DNA from: DASUBV01 sp963725175
GTDB taxonomy: Bacteria; Actinomycetota; Actinomycetes; Streptosporangiales; Streptosporangiaceae
Length of the DNA stretch: 64,000 nucleotides
Reading direction: 5' to 3'
NCBI GenBank assembly: GCA_963725175.1
Contig: CAVRXH010000006.1
Location: 4,588,001-4,652,000, forward strand
The translations under genes were made by a program, and so were the position numbers. The notes beneath the pieces are model-generated. The model was not told where the DNA came from. It saw only the letters and a list, made by a program, of their open reading frames with translations, and searched no databases. This document shows, piece after piece, positions 19,153-28,871 of the stretch (position 1 is the stretch's first letter; every line of letters starts with the position of its first letter).

Positions 19153-21554
19153 GCGGCACCATTCCCTTCCGCGCCGCTGGCGCCGGCGGTTCCGCTCTCG
19201 GCCGCACCGTTCTGGGCGGCCTGGATCGCCCGCCAGACCCGTTCCGGCGAGCACGGCATCGTGACGTCCCTGACGCCCAGCGGCCGCAGGGCGTCCACGA
19301 TGGCGTTGACCACGGCCGGGGTGGAGGCGATGGTGCCGGCCTCCCCGACGCCCTTGACGCCGAGCCGGTTGGCTGCCGGGCTCTCGGTCCGGCTGGTCAC
19401 GTACGACGGCAGGTCAAGCGCGGAGGGCACCAGGTAGTCGGCCAGCGTGGTGGTCACCAGGTTGCCGTCGTCGTCGTAGATGCCCTCCTCGTACAGGGCC
19501 TGGGCGATGCCCTGAGCCAGTCCGCCGTGCACCTGGCCCTCCACGATCAGCGGGTTGACCACCTTCCCCACGTCATCCACGGCGACGTAGGAACGGATGG
19601 TGACGTGGCCGGTCTCGGTATCCACCTCGGTCGCGCACAGGTGGGTGCCGTGCGGGAAGGAGAAGTTGTCCGGGTCGTAGGTGGCGTCGGAGTCCAGCGA
19701 GGGCTCTACGCCGTCGGGCAGGTCGTGCGCGGCGAAGGTGGCCAGCGCTATCTCCTGGATGGTCTTGCTGGCGCCAGAGCCGCTGCGGGAGCGGAACACG
19801 CCGCCGGAGAACTCCAGGTCATCCGGCGGGGCCTCCAGCATGGCCGAGGCGATGATCCTGGCCTTGTCGATCACCTTGTCGCAGGCCGACACCAGCGCTA
19901 GCCCGCCGACGGCCAGGGACCGCGACCCGTAGGTATCCATGCCCTTCGGGGCGACCTGGGTGTCGCCGTGCAGCACCCGGATGTCCTCGAACGGCACGCC
20001 GAGCTGGTCGGCGACGATCTGGCTCCAGGCCGTCTCGTGGCCCTGGCCGTGCGCGCTCGAACCGGTGACCACCTCGACCTTGCCGGTGGGCAGCATCCGG
20101 ATGGCGGCGTGCTCCCAGCCGCCGGCCCCGTAGGCGAGCGAGCCGAGCACACGGGACGGTGCCAGGCCGCACATCTCGGTGAAGGTGGAGATGCCGATGC
20201 CCAGCCGCACCGAGTCACCGCGTGCGTTGCGCTCGGCCTGCTCGCGGCGCAGCTCGTCGTAGCCGAACAGCTCCCTGGCTTTCGCCGTCGCGGCTTCGTA
20301 GTTGCCGGAGTCGTAGGTGAGACCCGCGATCGTAGTGAACGGGAATTCTTCGTGCCTGATCCAGTTGCGCTCCCGCAGTTCTAGCGGCTCCATGCCGAGC
20401 TCGGCGGCGAGGTCATCGACGATCCGCTCGATGGCGAAGGTGGCCTCGGGCCGGCCGGCGCCCCGGTAGGCGTCGGTGGGCATCTTGGTGGTGAACACCC
20501 CGGTGCAGCGGAAGGAGTAGGCGTCCATCTTGTAGATGGAGTTGAACATGAACGCGCCGAGCAGCGGCACGCCCGGCGTGACCAGCATCAGGTAGGCGCC
20601 CATGTCGGCGAGCAGGTCCACCGACAGGCCCCGGATCCGGCCGTCGGCGTCGGCCGCGATCTTGATTCGCTGCCACTGGTCCCTGCCGTGGTGCACGGTC
20701 ATGTTGCCCTCGCTGCGCGACTCGGTCCACTTGACCGGCTTGCGCAGCTTGCGGGCGATCAGCAGGGCCAGCTCTTCCTCGGCGGTGACCTGGAGCTTGG
20801 AGCCGAAGCCGCCGCCGACGTCCGGGGCGATGACCCGGAGGTTCTGCTCGGGTATGCCAGTGATGGCGGCGAGCAGGAAGCGCAGCACGTGCGGGATCTG
20901 GGTGGCCGACCACAGGGTGAACTCATCGCCCACCGGGGAGCAGACCACCGCGCGCGGCTCCATCGCCGACGGGATCAGCCGCTGCTGGCGGTAATTGCGC
21001 TCCAGCACCACGGGCGCGTCGCGGAACGCCGCGTCCAGGTCGCCGTTGGCGAAGACCCACTCGAAGCTCTTGTTGCCGGCCTCGTGCACCTGGGGGGAGC
21101 CCTCGTCCAGGGCGGTGCGGATGTCCAGCACGGGCGGCAGCGGCTCGTAGTCCACGTCGACGGCGGCGGCCGCGTCGGCCGCGGCGTACCGGTCCCTGGC
21201 GGCGACCACGGCGACGGCCTCGCCGACGTACCTGACCTCCTCGGTGGCCATGGCCGGGTGGGCGGGCATCACGATGTCCGGGGTGACCGGCCACGCGCAC
21301 GGCAGGCTGCCCTGCTCGTCGGCGAAGTCCGCGCCGCTGAACGCCGCGACCACGCCGGGCATCTTCAGCGCCGCGCTGACATCGACGCTGGTGATCCTGG
21401 CGTGCGCGAACGGGCTGCGCACATATGCCAGGTGCAGCATGCCGGGCAGCACGATGTTGTCGGTCCAGTTGGTCTGGCCGGTGATGAGCCTGGCGTCTTC
21501 CTTGCGCAGCCGGGCGCGGCCGAGCTCGGCGCCCCGCTCGGTGGTGGCGGTCAT
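19149..21554 (-). CDS. coxL: Large molybdopterin subunit, CO-dehydrogenase-like form II
   Basis: 801 residues of the xanthine-oxidase family: N-terminal aldehyde-oxidase a/b hammerhead domain (LGRARLRKEDARLITG), then the molybdenum-cofactor domain with VGGGFGSK and a C-terminal GVKGVGEAGTI. The active-site loop reads AYRGAGR, which marks form II proteins; true (form I) CO dehydrogenases have AYxCSFR. It therefore probably hydroxylates another substrate, with CO oxidation only a possibility. The ATG at 21554 overlaps the coxS stop (ATGA) and gives the family N-terminus; an upstream in-frame start at 21629 lies inside coxS. Confidence 0.92.
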   Translation of the reverse strand: MTATTERGAELGRARLRKEDARLITGQTNWTDNIVLPGMLHLAYVRSPFAHARITSVDVSAALKMPGVVAAFSGADFADEQGSLPCAWPVTPDIVMPAHPAMATEEVRYVGEAVAVVAARDRYAAADAAAAVDVDYEPLPPVLDIRTALDEGSPQVHEAGNKSFEWVFANGDLDAAFRDAPVVLERNYRQQRLIPSAMEPRAVVCSPVGDEFTLWSATQIPHVLRFLLAAITGIPEQNLRVIAPDVGGGFGSKLQVTAEEELALLIARKLRKPVKWTESRSEGNMTVHHGRDQWQRIKIAADADGRIRGLSVDLLADMGAYLMLVTPGVPLLGAFMFNSIYKMDAYSFRCTGVFTTKMPTDAYRGAGRPEATFAIERIVDDLAAELGMEPLELRERNWIRHEEFPFTTIAGLTYDSGNYEAATAKARELFGYDELRREQAERNARGDSVRLGIGISTFTEMCGLAPSRVLGSLAYGAGGWEHAAIRMLPTGKVEVVTGSSAHGQGHETAWSQIVADQLGVPFEDIRVLHGDTQVAPKGMDTYGSRSLAVGGLALVSACDKVIDKARIIASAMLEAPPDDLEFSGGVFRSRSGSGASKTIQEIALATFAAHDLPDGVEPSLDSDATYDPDNFSFPHGTHLCATEVDTETGHVTIRSYVAVDDVGKVVNPLIVEGQVHGGLAQGIAQALYEEGIYDDDGNLVTTTLADYLVPSALDLPSYVTSRTESPAANRLGVKGVGEAGTIASTPAVVNAIVDALRPLGVRDVTMPCSPERVWRAIQAAQNGAAESGTAGASGAEGNGAA

Positions 21555-22042
21555 GACTGGGCTCCTTGCTCGGCCGTGGCCTGCGCCGCGCGGCGGACGG
21601 CGCGGACGATGTTCTCGTAGCCGGTGCACCGGCAGAGGTTGCCCTCAAGGCCCTCGCGGATCTCGGTGTCGGTGGGGTGCGGGTTGTCGTGCAGCAGGTC
21701 GGCGGCGGCCATGATCATGCCGGGCGTGCAGTAGCCGCACTGGAGTGCGTGCTCCTCGTGGAAGGCGCGCTGGAGCGGGTGCAGGCCGGCGCCGTTCCCG
21801 CCGGCGGCCATGCCCTCGATGGTGGTGATGTCGGCGCCGTCGGCCTGGACGGCCAGCACCGCGCAGCTCTTGACCGAGCTGCCGTTCATGAGCACCGTGC
21901 ACGCGCCACAGTTAGAGGTGTCGCATCCAATGGGCGTACCGGTCTTCCCCGCGTACTCCCGCAGATAGTGAACGAGTAGCAGCCGGGGCTCCACCTGGTC
22001 GACGTAGCTGACTCCGTCGACGGTCACGTTGATTCGCGTCAT
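21551..22042 (-). CDS. coxS: [2Fe-2S] small subunit of the CO-dehydrogenase-like hydroxylase
   Basis: 163 residues carrying two [2Fe-2S] clusters. The N-terminal plant-type cluster uses GCDTSNCGACTVLMNG plus a downstream Cys in SCAVLAV; the C-terminal helical cluster uses QCGYCTPGM and NLCRCTGY. It carries electrons from the molybdenum site to the flavin subunit. It is the first gene of coxSLMG, 93 bases after pstB on the same strand; a separate promoter there is likely but not obvious. Confidence 0.94.
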   Translation of the reverse strand: MTRINVTVDGVSYVDQVEPRLLLVHYLREYAGKTGTPIGCDTSNCGACTVLMNGSSVKSCAVLAVQADGADITTIEGMAAGGNGAGLHPLQRAFHEEHALQCGYCTPGMIMAAADLLHDNPHPTDTEIREGLEGNLCRCTGYENIVRAVRRAAQATAEQGAQS

Positions 22043-22135
22043 GCGCTGACTCCCTGTCGAGGAAACGGCAGATGCGCCTGGTAGCTAACCTAGGCCGGTG
22101 AGCCGGGTCACACCAGTCCCGTCGCTCCCCGCCCG

Positions 22136-22960
22136 TCAGCCGAACCGGCCGTGCACGTAGTCGGCCGTGCGCGGGTCGGCCGGGGTCTCGAAGAGCTGGC
22201 GGGTCGGCCCCGCCTCCACGATGTGGCCCGGCGTGTTCTCCGCCGCCAGGAAGAACGCGCAGTTGGCCGAGACGCGCTGGGCCTGCTGCATGTTGTGCGT
22301 GACGATCACGATGGTGACCTGGTCGGACAGCTCGCCGATGGTCTCCTCGATCCGCCGGGTGGAGGTCGGGTCGAGCGCCGAGCACGGCTCGTCCATCAGC
22401 AGCACGTCCGGGGCGATGGCCAGTGACCTGGCGATGCACAGCCGCTGCTGCTGACCGCCGGACAGCGCGCCGCCGGGCGAGCGGAGCCGCTGGTAGACCT
22501 CGTTCCACAGCCCCGCGCGGCGCAGGCTGGTCTCCACCAGGTCATCGGTGTCCCGTGCCCTGATCCCGGCGAGCTTGAGTCCGCTGGCCACGTTGTCGTA
22601 GATCGACATGGCCGGGAACGGGTTGGGCTTCTGGAAAACCATCCCGATCCGGCGGCGGACCTGCGCGGGCCGGATGACCGGGTCGTAGATGTCCTGGCCG
22701 GCCAGCAGCACCTGCCCGGCGAGCTGGGCACCGGGGATCATCTCGTGCATCCGGTTCAGGATCCGCAGGAAGGTCGACTTTCCGCAGCCGGACGGGCCGA
22801 TCAGCGCGGTGACGGTGCCGGGCTCCATCAGCAGGCTGACCCGGTCGAGCACCTTGTGCCCGCTGAACCAGGCGGAGATGTTCCGCGCGTCCAGGCCGAC
22901 TAGCGGCGGGCGGGTGTCGAACGGCCTGGTGGTCGGCTCGGCCATCGGCAGCTCGGTCAT
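22136..22960 (-). CDS. pstB: Phosphate ABC transporter ATP-binding protein
   Basis: ATPase of the high-affinity phosphate importer. Walker A GPSGCGKSTFLRILNRM, Q-loop FQKPNPFPAMSIYDNV (the PstB-specific form), signature ALSGGQQQRLCIARSLA, Walker B VLLMDEPCSALDP and switch His in IVIVTHNMQQA are all present. The ATG at 22960 lies behind ACGGAG and begins TELPMAEP; an in-frame ATG at 22990 is less well placed. It is the last gene of the pst locus, about 60 bases after the sortase-like gene. Confidence 0.96.
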   Translation of the reverse strand: MTELPMAEPTTRPFDTRPPLVGLDARNISAWFSGHKVLDRVSLLMEPGTVTALIGPSGCGKSTFLRILNRMHEMIPGAQLAGQVLLAGQDIYDPVIRPAQVRRRIGMVFQKPNPFPAMSIYDNVASGLKLAGIRARDTDDLVETSLRRAGLWNEVYQRLRSPGGALSGGQQQRLCIARSLAIAPDVLLMDEPCSALDPTSTRRIEETIGELSDQVTIVIVTHNMQQAQRVSANCAFFLAAENTPGHIVEAGPTRQLFETPADPRTADYVHGRFG

Positions 22961-23017
22961 GCGAGGCTCCGTCTTTAGATGCTGGGCCATGAGAAGGCTG
23001 GGTCAGTAGACGCTGGG

Positions 23018-23878
23018 TCAGTAGAGGTTGGGCAGCAGGGCAGCGAGGTTCTCGTACAGATTCCAGACGACGGCCAGCACGGCCGGCGCGAGCACCAGGT
23101 AGACCGGCCAGCCCGACCAGCGGGCGGCGGCCGCCGCGCCGCCGGTCGCGACCAGCGCCAGGGCGAGCCCCCAGACCATGGTCAGCACCAGCGCGCCTGG
23201 GTCGCCGGCCATCGCCTGCTCGGCCGGCCCGATGACCGGCAGCACCACCGGGCCGTTGTGCGGGGCGGACACCAGGTCGGCGTCCACCTCCAGGTAGTAG
23301 GCGGGCACGTCGGGGGAGCTGGCGGTGAGCAGGACCAGCCTGCTGAGCGTGGTGTCCCGCACCGGGTGCTGGCTGTCGCCGATGACGGCGACCTTGTAGA
23401 CCGACCGGCCCTGCTGGGTGGTGGTGATGATCTGGTCGCCCGGCTGCAGCTCGTCGAGGTCCGCGAACGGGGCGCCGAAGGTGGCCCGCCGCCCGTAGAT
23501 CACCGACAGGCCGAGCTGGCCAGGCAGCGGGGTGTCGCGCAGGTGGCCGGGGCCGAGCTCCAGCGTCTCCGGGGCGGTGCCCTCGACCACCACGGCGCTG
23601 CGCATCCCGATGGCCGGGATGCTGATCACCGCGACCGGCGCGCCCGGCCTGGCCGGGCCGAGCGGGCCGGTCTCCTGGCCCAGCTCGGTGGCGAGCGTGG
23701 AGTACAGGCGGCTCTGCGCGCCGGCCTCCTGGATGTGGGAGGCCCCGAACAGGTAGCCGATGAAGCCGAGCACCAGCAGGGCGAGCAGCAGCACGCTGAC
23801 GGCGGCGACCTGCCAGCCGGGCAGCGGCGCGGCGGCGGGTGGCCGGGGCGGGGCGAGCGCGGGCGGCGCGGCGGTCAC
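23018..23878 (-). CDS. Sortase-fold membrane protein lacking catalytic His and Cys
   Basis: 286 residues: a Pro/Ala-rich start, a transmembrane helix (VAAVSVLLLALLVLGFIGYLF), an extracellular sortase-like beta barrel at about 80-205, then two more membrane segments (LTMVWGLALALVATG, VYLVLAPAVLAVVWNLY). The barrel keeps family landmarks (GPGHLRDTPLPGQLG, TFGAPFADLDELQPGD), but where sortases have AGHR it reads YGRR (residues 128-131) and where they have TC it reads TA (185-186). It is therefore probably not a transpeptidase. The GTG at 23878 overlaps the pstS stop (GTGA), so it is translationally coupled to the phosphate-binding protein. Confidence 0.8.
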   Translation of the reverse strand: MTAAPPALAPPRPPAAAPLPGWQVAAVSVLLLALLVLGFIGYLFGASHIQEAGAQSRLYSTLATELGQETGPLGPARPGAPVAVISIPAIGMRSAVVVEGTAPETLELGPGHLRDTPLPGQLGLSVIYGRRATFGAPFADLDELQPGDQIITTTQQGRSVYKVAVIGDSQHPVRDTTLSRLVLLTASSPDVPAYYLEVDADLVSAPHNGPVVLPVIGPAEQAMAGDPGALVLTMVWGLALALVATGGAAAAARWSGWPVYLVLAPAVLAVVWNLYENLAALLPNLY

Positions 23879-25437
23879 CGCTGGGCTCGCCGTCGCCGCC
23901 GGATCACCGCGTAGAGCGCCGGGGGCACCGCGATGACGACCAGGATCTCGGCCGCGGTGATCGCGCCCAGCATGGCCGAGTCGCTTCCGGTCCCCGACGC
24001 CAGGTTGACCACTGTCCCGGTCACCGGCCCCTCGCTTGGCCCGGCCGGCCCCGCCCCGGTGCCGGTGCCCGGGCCGGCGGTGGCCCCGGCGCTGGCCGAG
24101 GCGGTCGGCGCGGCGCCTGCCCCGCCGGCGTGCGCCTTGCCGTCCACCACGGTGCAGTCCAGCGGCTCGCCGACCTTGTCGCACGGGGAGGGCTGCGGCG
24201 CGTCTTCCAGGATGGTCAGCTTGCCGTGCTTGATCGTCGGGTTGTCGCAGCCGTTGGACAGGCTGGGCGTGGGCACGTGGCCGGGGATCTTGCTGACCTG
24301 GTCGAGCCCGCCCTCGACGAGGTTGAGCGGCAGCGGCGAGTAGCCCAGCTCGGCCGCGAACTGCTGGCCGGCGCACAGGAAGTAGTTGATGAAGGTGCTG
24401 AGGGTCTTGCCGTCGGAGCCGGTGAAGTTGGTCGGTACCCGGCTGCCGCTGCGCGGCACGATCAGGTAGCTGTAGCTGGACAGCGGGTAGGACCGCGGGT
24501 CCTTGAACGTGTAGACGTTGTCCAGGTTCTGCTGCAGGTAGTTGATGCTGGACGGATCGTAGTTGATCTGCGCCTCGGTCAGCGCGACGGCGACGTTGGA
24601 GGCGGTGGGCAGCACGTAGTAGCCGGCCGGGTTGAGCATCTTGACCACCGGGTAGTGCGAGTTCAGCGCGTAGGCGTACTCGTCGTAGCCGATGGCGCCC
24701 TCGCCGTAGCTGGCGGTGATGTAGGTGGCCACGTTGTTGGAGCCGTCCTGGGCCACCGCGCCGGGGAACTGCGGGTAGAACTCGGTCTGCCCGCAGGTGC
24801 CGGTGACCCGGCCGTGGGTGACCTTGGTGCAGAACGCGTTCCACTGCGCCGGGTACATGGTGGCCATCCACCGGGTGAAGAAGTAGCTGGCGCCCGAGCC
24901 GTCGGAGCGGATCACCGGGATGATCCGCTGGTTGGGCAGCTGCGCCCCGTAGTCCTTGGTGATCTCCGGGTTGTCCCAGTTGGTGATCTGGCCGGTGAAG
25001 ATCTTCATCAGCGTCTCGCCGGACAGCCGCAGGTTGGTGACCAGGTGCCCGGCGACGGTCAGGTGGTACATGAACGCGGTGCCGCCCGCGGTGTCGGGAA
25101 CGTAGGAGTACCCGACGTCCGGGTGCTCCGCGGCGGCACCGCCGAGCCGGTCCGTGCCGTTGCGGAACGGCGGGTCGGAGGCCGCGAAGTCGACCTGCTG
25201 AGCCATGTAGTCCTGGCGTCCGGCCGCGGAGCCGTCGGGGTTGAAGTTCACCACGACGCCGTCGGCCCGCAGGTTTTCCGCCCACTGGTCCAGGGCCACC
25301 GAGCTCCACGAGGAACCAGAGCCGCTGATAGCCACGTAACCGCCGTTGCTGGCGGCGACCGCGGTCGCGACCGGCAGCAGCGCGGACAGCGACCCGGCCA
25401 GCAGCACAAGCAGCCGGCCTGCCTGGCGCTTTCTCAC
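23875..25437 (-). CDS. pstS: Phosphate-binding protein PstS, membrane-anchored
   Basis: 520 residues. A signal peptide (RLLVLLAGSLSALLPVATAVA) is followed by the periplasmic-binding fold with typical PstS phosphate-site segments: ISGSGSSWSSVALDQW, DFAASDPPF and RSDGSGASYFFTRW. There is no lipobox Cys. Instead an Ala/Pro/Gly linker and a C-terminal transmembrane helix (ILVVIAVPPALYAVI) with an RRRRRAQR tail anchor it. The GTG at 25437 has its own GAGGAAG site at 7 bases. The frame stays open upstream into the preceding gene without a stop, but a TGA in the next frame overlaps this GTG, which suggests a masked GTGA junction. Confidence 0.92.
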   Translation of the reverse strand: MRKRQAGRLLVLLAGSLSALLPVATAVAASNGGYVAISGSGSSWSSVALDQWAENLRADGVVVNFNPDGSAAGRQDYMAQQVDFAASDPPFRNGTDRLGGAAAEHPDVGYSYVPDTAGGTAFMYHLTVAGHLVTNLRLSGETLMKIFTGQITNWDNPEITKDYGAQLPNQRIIPVIRSDGSGASYFFTRWMATMYPAQWNAFCTKVTHGRVTGTCGQTEFYPQFPGAVAQDGSNNVATYITASYGEGAIGYDEYAYALNSHYPVVKMLNPAGYYVLPTASNVAVALTEAQINYDPSSINYLQQNLDNVYTFKDPRSYPLSSYSYLIVPRSGSRVPTNFTGSDGKTLSTFINYFLCAGQQFAAELGYSPLPLNLVEGGLDQVSKIPGHVPTPSLSNGCDNPTIKHGKLTILEDAPQPSPCDKVGEPLDCTVVDGKAHAGGAGAAPTASASAGATAGPGTGTGAGPAGPSEGPVTGTVVNLASGTGSDSAMLGAITAAEILVVIAVPPALYAVIRRRRRAQR

Positions 25438-28400
25438 GGCTTCTTCCTCTCTTGACGTCGCGGCAGGACCGTCTTCTTCGTTGCGCCGCAGCCAGGCGGC
25501 GGCGGTGGCGCCGCCGCGTCCGAGCGCGAGCGCGGAGGAGCCGGCCAGGGCCAGCAGGGCACCGGAGATCAGCAGCACCGGCAGCGCGTAGCGGCCGACG
25601 CCGGAGGTCGCCGGGTTGGCGGCGTAGCCGAGGCTGACCTCGTGCCGGGAGGCGCTCGGACTCGGCGTGGCCGAGGCGGAGGCGGTGGCGCTCGCCGATG
25701 GCGTGGGAGAGGCCTTCTTCTTGCCGCCGTTGCCGTCCTGGGCGGCGACCTTCGCGGCGGCGGCCAGGGTCTGTGACCGCATCGCCGCGGTCAGCGGCAG
25801 GTAGCCGGGCGGCAGCTCGCCCGGCCCGGTGCCGGGGACCTGGCCGGCTTCCGCCACGTAGTCGAGGAACTGGGCGATCTTCGCGGCCTTCTGCTTCGAG
25901 ATGCCGCCGGTCGGCACCATCGCGTACACCACCATGGTCAGCGGGTAGGCGTCGGCCACGTCGGCCTTCTTGCCCTTCTCCGGCAGGTCCTGGGTGATGT
26001 GGTTGGACTCGGTGTACATCTCGCCCACCGCGGCCAGCATCGTCTTGGCGGTCGGCTTCACGTAGTCGCCCGCGTGGTTCTGGATCGCGGCGACCGGGCA
26101 GCTGATAGGCCGCCGCGTCGCCCTGGTCGAGGATCGCGAACAGCGCCCGGTCGCCCGGCACCTCGGGGTTGAGCTTGGGGTAGTTGCCGGTCTGGTCCTT
26201 CTGCCAGGCGGTCGCCGGGTACCAGTTGTCCGCCTGGTACTGGGCGACCTGGCCGAGCGGGAAGGTTGGGTCGTAGCGGTGCGCGATCAGCGGGTAGGGG
26301 TCCATCGAGGTCAGCGACTGGGTCGGCAGTGCCATGTTCAGGTAGTCGGTGTTGACGTGCTCGCCCCACGGGTCGAACGCGCCGTCCACGAAGCCCTTGG
26401 CCGCCTTGCTGGCCGCCATCCAGCGGGTCAGCTCCCAGGTCATGTCGCTCTCGCCGGACACCACGGTGGGCACCTGGTAGCCGTCGCCCACCTGGGTGAC
26501 GTGCGGGTTCAGGTGCTTGAACTCGGGGTCGGCGAACAGGCTGACCGGGTCGCCGTCCACGGCGTTGTCACAGCCCACGCCGTGATGCGGGATCTTGCCG
26601 TGACCGCAGGCCTCGTCGTCGAAGTTGTAGGACTGGGTCAGCAGCTTGGCGACCAGCCGGGCGTTCAGCTTCAGGTGGGTCAGCGGCTTGCCGGTGACCG
26701 GGTTGTCGATCCAGTAGGCGACCGACTCGGCGGTGATCGCGACCGGCGCGTAGGTGTAGGGGTGCTTGGCCTTGCCGTAGCCGGGCCTGGTGGTCAGCGC
26801 GATGTCGTCCGCCCCGGACATGAAGTCAAGCCGGGCCAGCGGCTCGCTCTGCGCGGAGTCGTACTGGATGCTGATCGGGTCGGCGCCGGTGCACAGCCGC
26901 GATTGCCACGACGACATCGCCCTGGCCAGCATCGGCGAGCCGATCACGGAGAAGCTGGCGTTGGCGACCGGGCAGTCGGTCGGCGTGGGCGCGAAGTACA
27001 GCGGGATCACGATCTTGTCCCGCCATGAGCAGGAGCCGGTCTCGCTGCTGAACGCGATGGCGCCGATGTCGGACTGCCCGGTGTCCTGGCTGTGGTCGCG
27101 GCAGTGCGCCGGGGACTCGAAGACGTTGCCGCCCTGCGCGGGCACCACCACCAGCGAGCACGGCTTGCCGGTGTCGCAGCCGAGCTGCTGGTCCTCCTCC
27201 GCGGTGAGCAGCTGGATGTCGGTCTCGCCGGTGCCCTTCCGCGAGGTCGTCGCGTAGGTGGTGTTCATCGGCCCGTAGGCGCTGAACGAGCCGGCCACCC
27301 CGCCGTTGTTCGCGCCGAAGCACTCGCCCCACTTGGTGGGGTGGATGCCACGGCACTCGGCGACCATCACCGGGTAGTCCGTCGCGTCCGGGTCGTACAG
27401 CACATCGCTGCTCGGGGTGAACCCGGTCCACGAGACCTGGACGACCTGGTTGGTCAGCTCGGTGACCTGGCTGACCGTGACGGCGCTGCGCCGCGCGAAC
27501 TGGTGGTGCGTCTTGGGGTCCCAGAGCCGCGGGCCGCGGACGGTGCGGCCGCCAGGCGGGGTGCTGGCGGTGGTGGCGCCGCCGCTGCCGGTGACCGGCT
27601 GGGTGGTCGACACCTGCGGCCGTGCGACGGCCGGGGCGGAATGGGCCGGAACGGGACTGGCGTGCAGCCCGGTGGCCAGCAGCGGCAGCGCCAGTCCGGC
27701 GGACAGCAGGACGGCGCCGCCCCTGGTGCTGGCCTGCGCCGCGGCGCGGCGGACCCGGCGGCGCTGGCGCCGGGACAGCTCGCCCGGCTTGCCGCCGCCG
27801 AGCAGCCGGGCGATCGTGAAGAGGATCAGCACGATCAGCATCAGCGCGAAGCCGGCGCCGAAGGCGCGGGCCACATAGTTCGGGAACTGGCCGTCGTCCA
27901 GGACGCTGGTGATGATGAAGGTGGGCAGCGTGGCCTGCCAGCCGTGCACCGGGTTGACGTTCAGCTCGTTGGTGAAGCCGGCGGTGAGCAGCACCGGGGC
28001 GGTCTCGCCGATGCCGCGCGCCATCGCCAGCACGACCGCGGTCGCCAGTCCTGACCTGGCCGTCGGCAGGATCACGTTCCACACCGTGCGCCAGTGGCTC
28101 GCGCCGAGCGCGAAGGACGCCTCGCGCAGCGTGCCGGGCACGACCCGGATCACCACCTCGGAAGCCCTGGTCACCGTCGGCAGCATGACCACCGCGATGG
28201 ACAGCGCCGCGGCCAGGCCGCTTTCCGGCAGGCCGAGGGTGAGCACCGCGAACGCGTAGATGAACAGCCCGGCGACGATGGACGGCAGCGCGGTCATCGC
28301 GTTCACGATCGTGCGCACCGGCCGCTCCATCCGGCCGCCCACCTCGGCCAGGAACAGCGCCGCGGTGATGCCGAGCGGCACCGAGATCACGCTGGCGATG

Positions 28401-28851
28401 CCGAGCTGCTCCAGCGAGCCGACGGTGGCGTGCAGGATGCCGCCGACCTTCAGCGAGCTGGTCGGCGCCGCGAACGCCATCGTGGTGGTGAAGAAGGACC
28501 AGGTGGCTGATCGCCGGCAGGCCCTTCACGAAGCTGTAGCCGATCTGCTCGGCGACCACGGCGCTGGCGAACAGGCCGCCGCTGCCCACCACGACCGCCA
28601 TCGCCTTGTCCCTGACCACCAGCCGGGGCCACTGCAGGCCCGCCGCCGCCGTGTAGAGCAGCAGGAACGAGACGTACCAGCAGACCCAGAAGCCGAGCGC
28701 CCCGGTGAACGGGAGCACCCGCTCGTAGAGCAGCCAGGTCAGGCCGAGCGCGCCGGCGGCGGCGCCGCCCAGCGTCAGCACGTCCTCGGGTGCCAGCCTG
28801 CGGATGCGCAGCGGCTGCTCGTTGTCTGGAGCAGCCGGGTCATGCGGTCAT
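25434..28851 (-). CDS. pstA: PstA permease fused to a substrate-binding-like ectodomain, with frameshifts
   Basis: The N-terminal about 370 residues are PstA: membrane helices and the permease signature FALGASHWRTVWNVILPTAR, ending near 27760. The same frame runs on through a basic loop, a hydrophobic helix (GAVLLSAGLALPLLATGL) and an extracellular binding-protein-like domain of about 600 residues (TKWGECFGANNGGVAG, LMSGADDIALTTRP-like and AKGFVDGAFDPWGEHVN regions), then a Ser/Ala linker and a last helix (ALPVLLISGALLALAG). Single extra bases at about 28842, 28500 and 26094 must be removed. ATG 28851 follows GGAAGGAACCC. No stop was found between the permease and the ectodomain, so fusion is the simplest reading. 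Confidence 0.72.
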
Positions 28852-28871
28852 GGGTTCCTTCCGGCGGCGCG

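Noticed and set aside
25437..25560. Direct fusion of the PstA-linked ectodomain to PstS in one polypeptide
   Set aside because: The GTG at 25437 has a strong ribosome binding site and signal peptide, and a TGA in the adjacent frame overlaps it, so a masked GTGA junction is more likely.
23018..28480. A single uninterrupted minus-strand frame of 1,820 codons
   Set aside because: Only its first about 800 and last about 286 codons make sense; the middle is an Arg/Gly-rich shadow of pstS in the wrong frame after an extra base near 26094.
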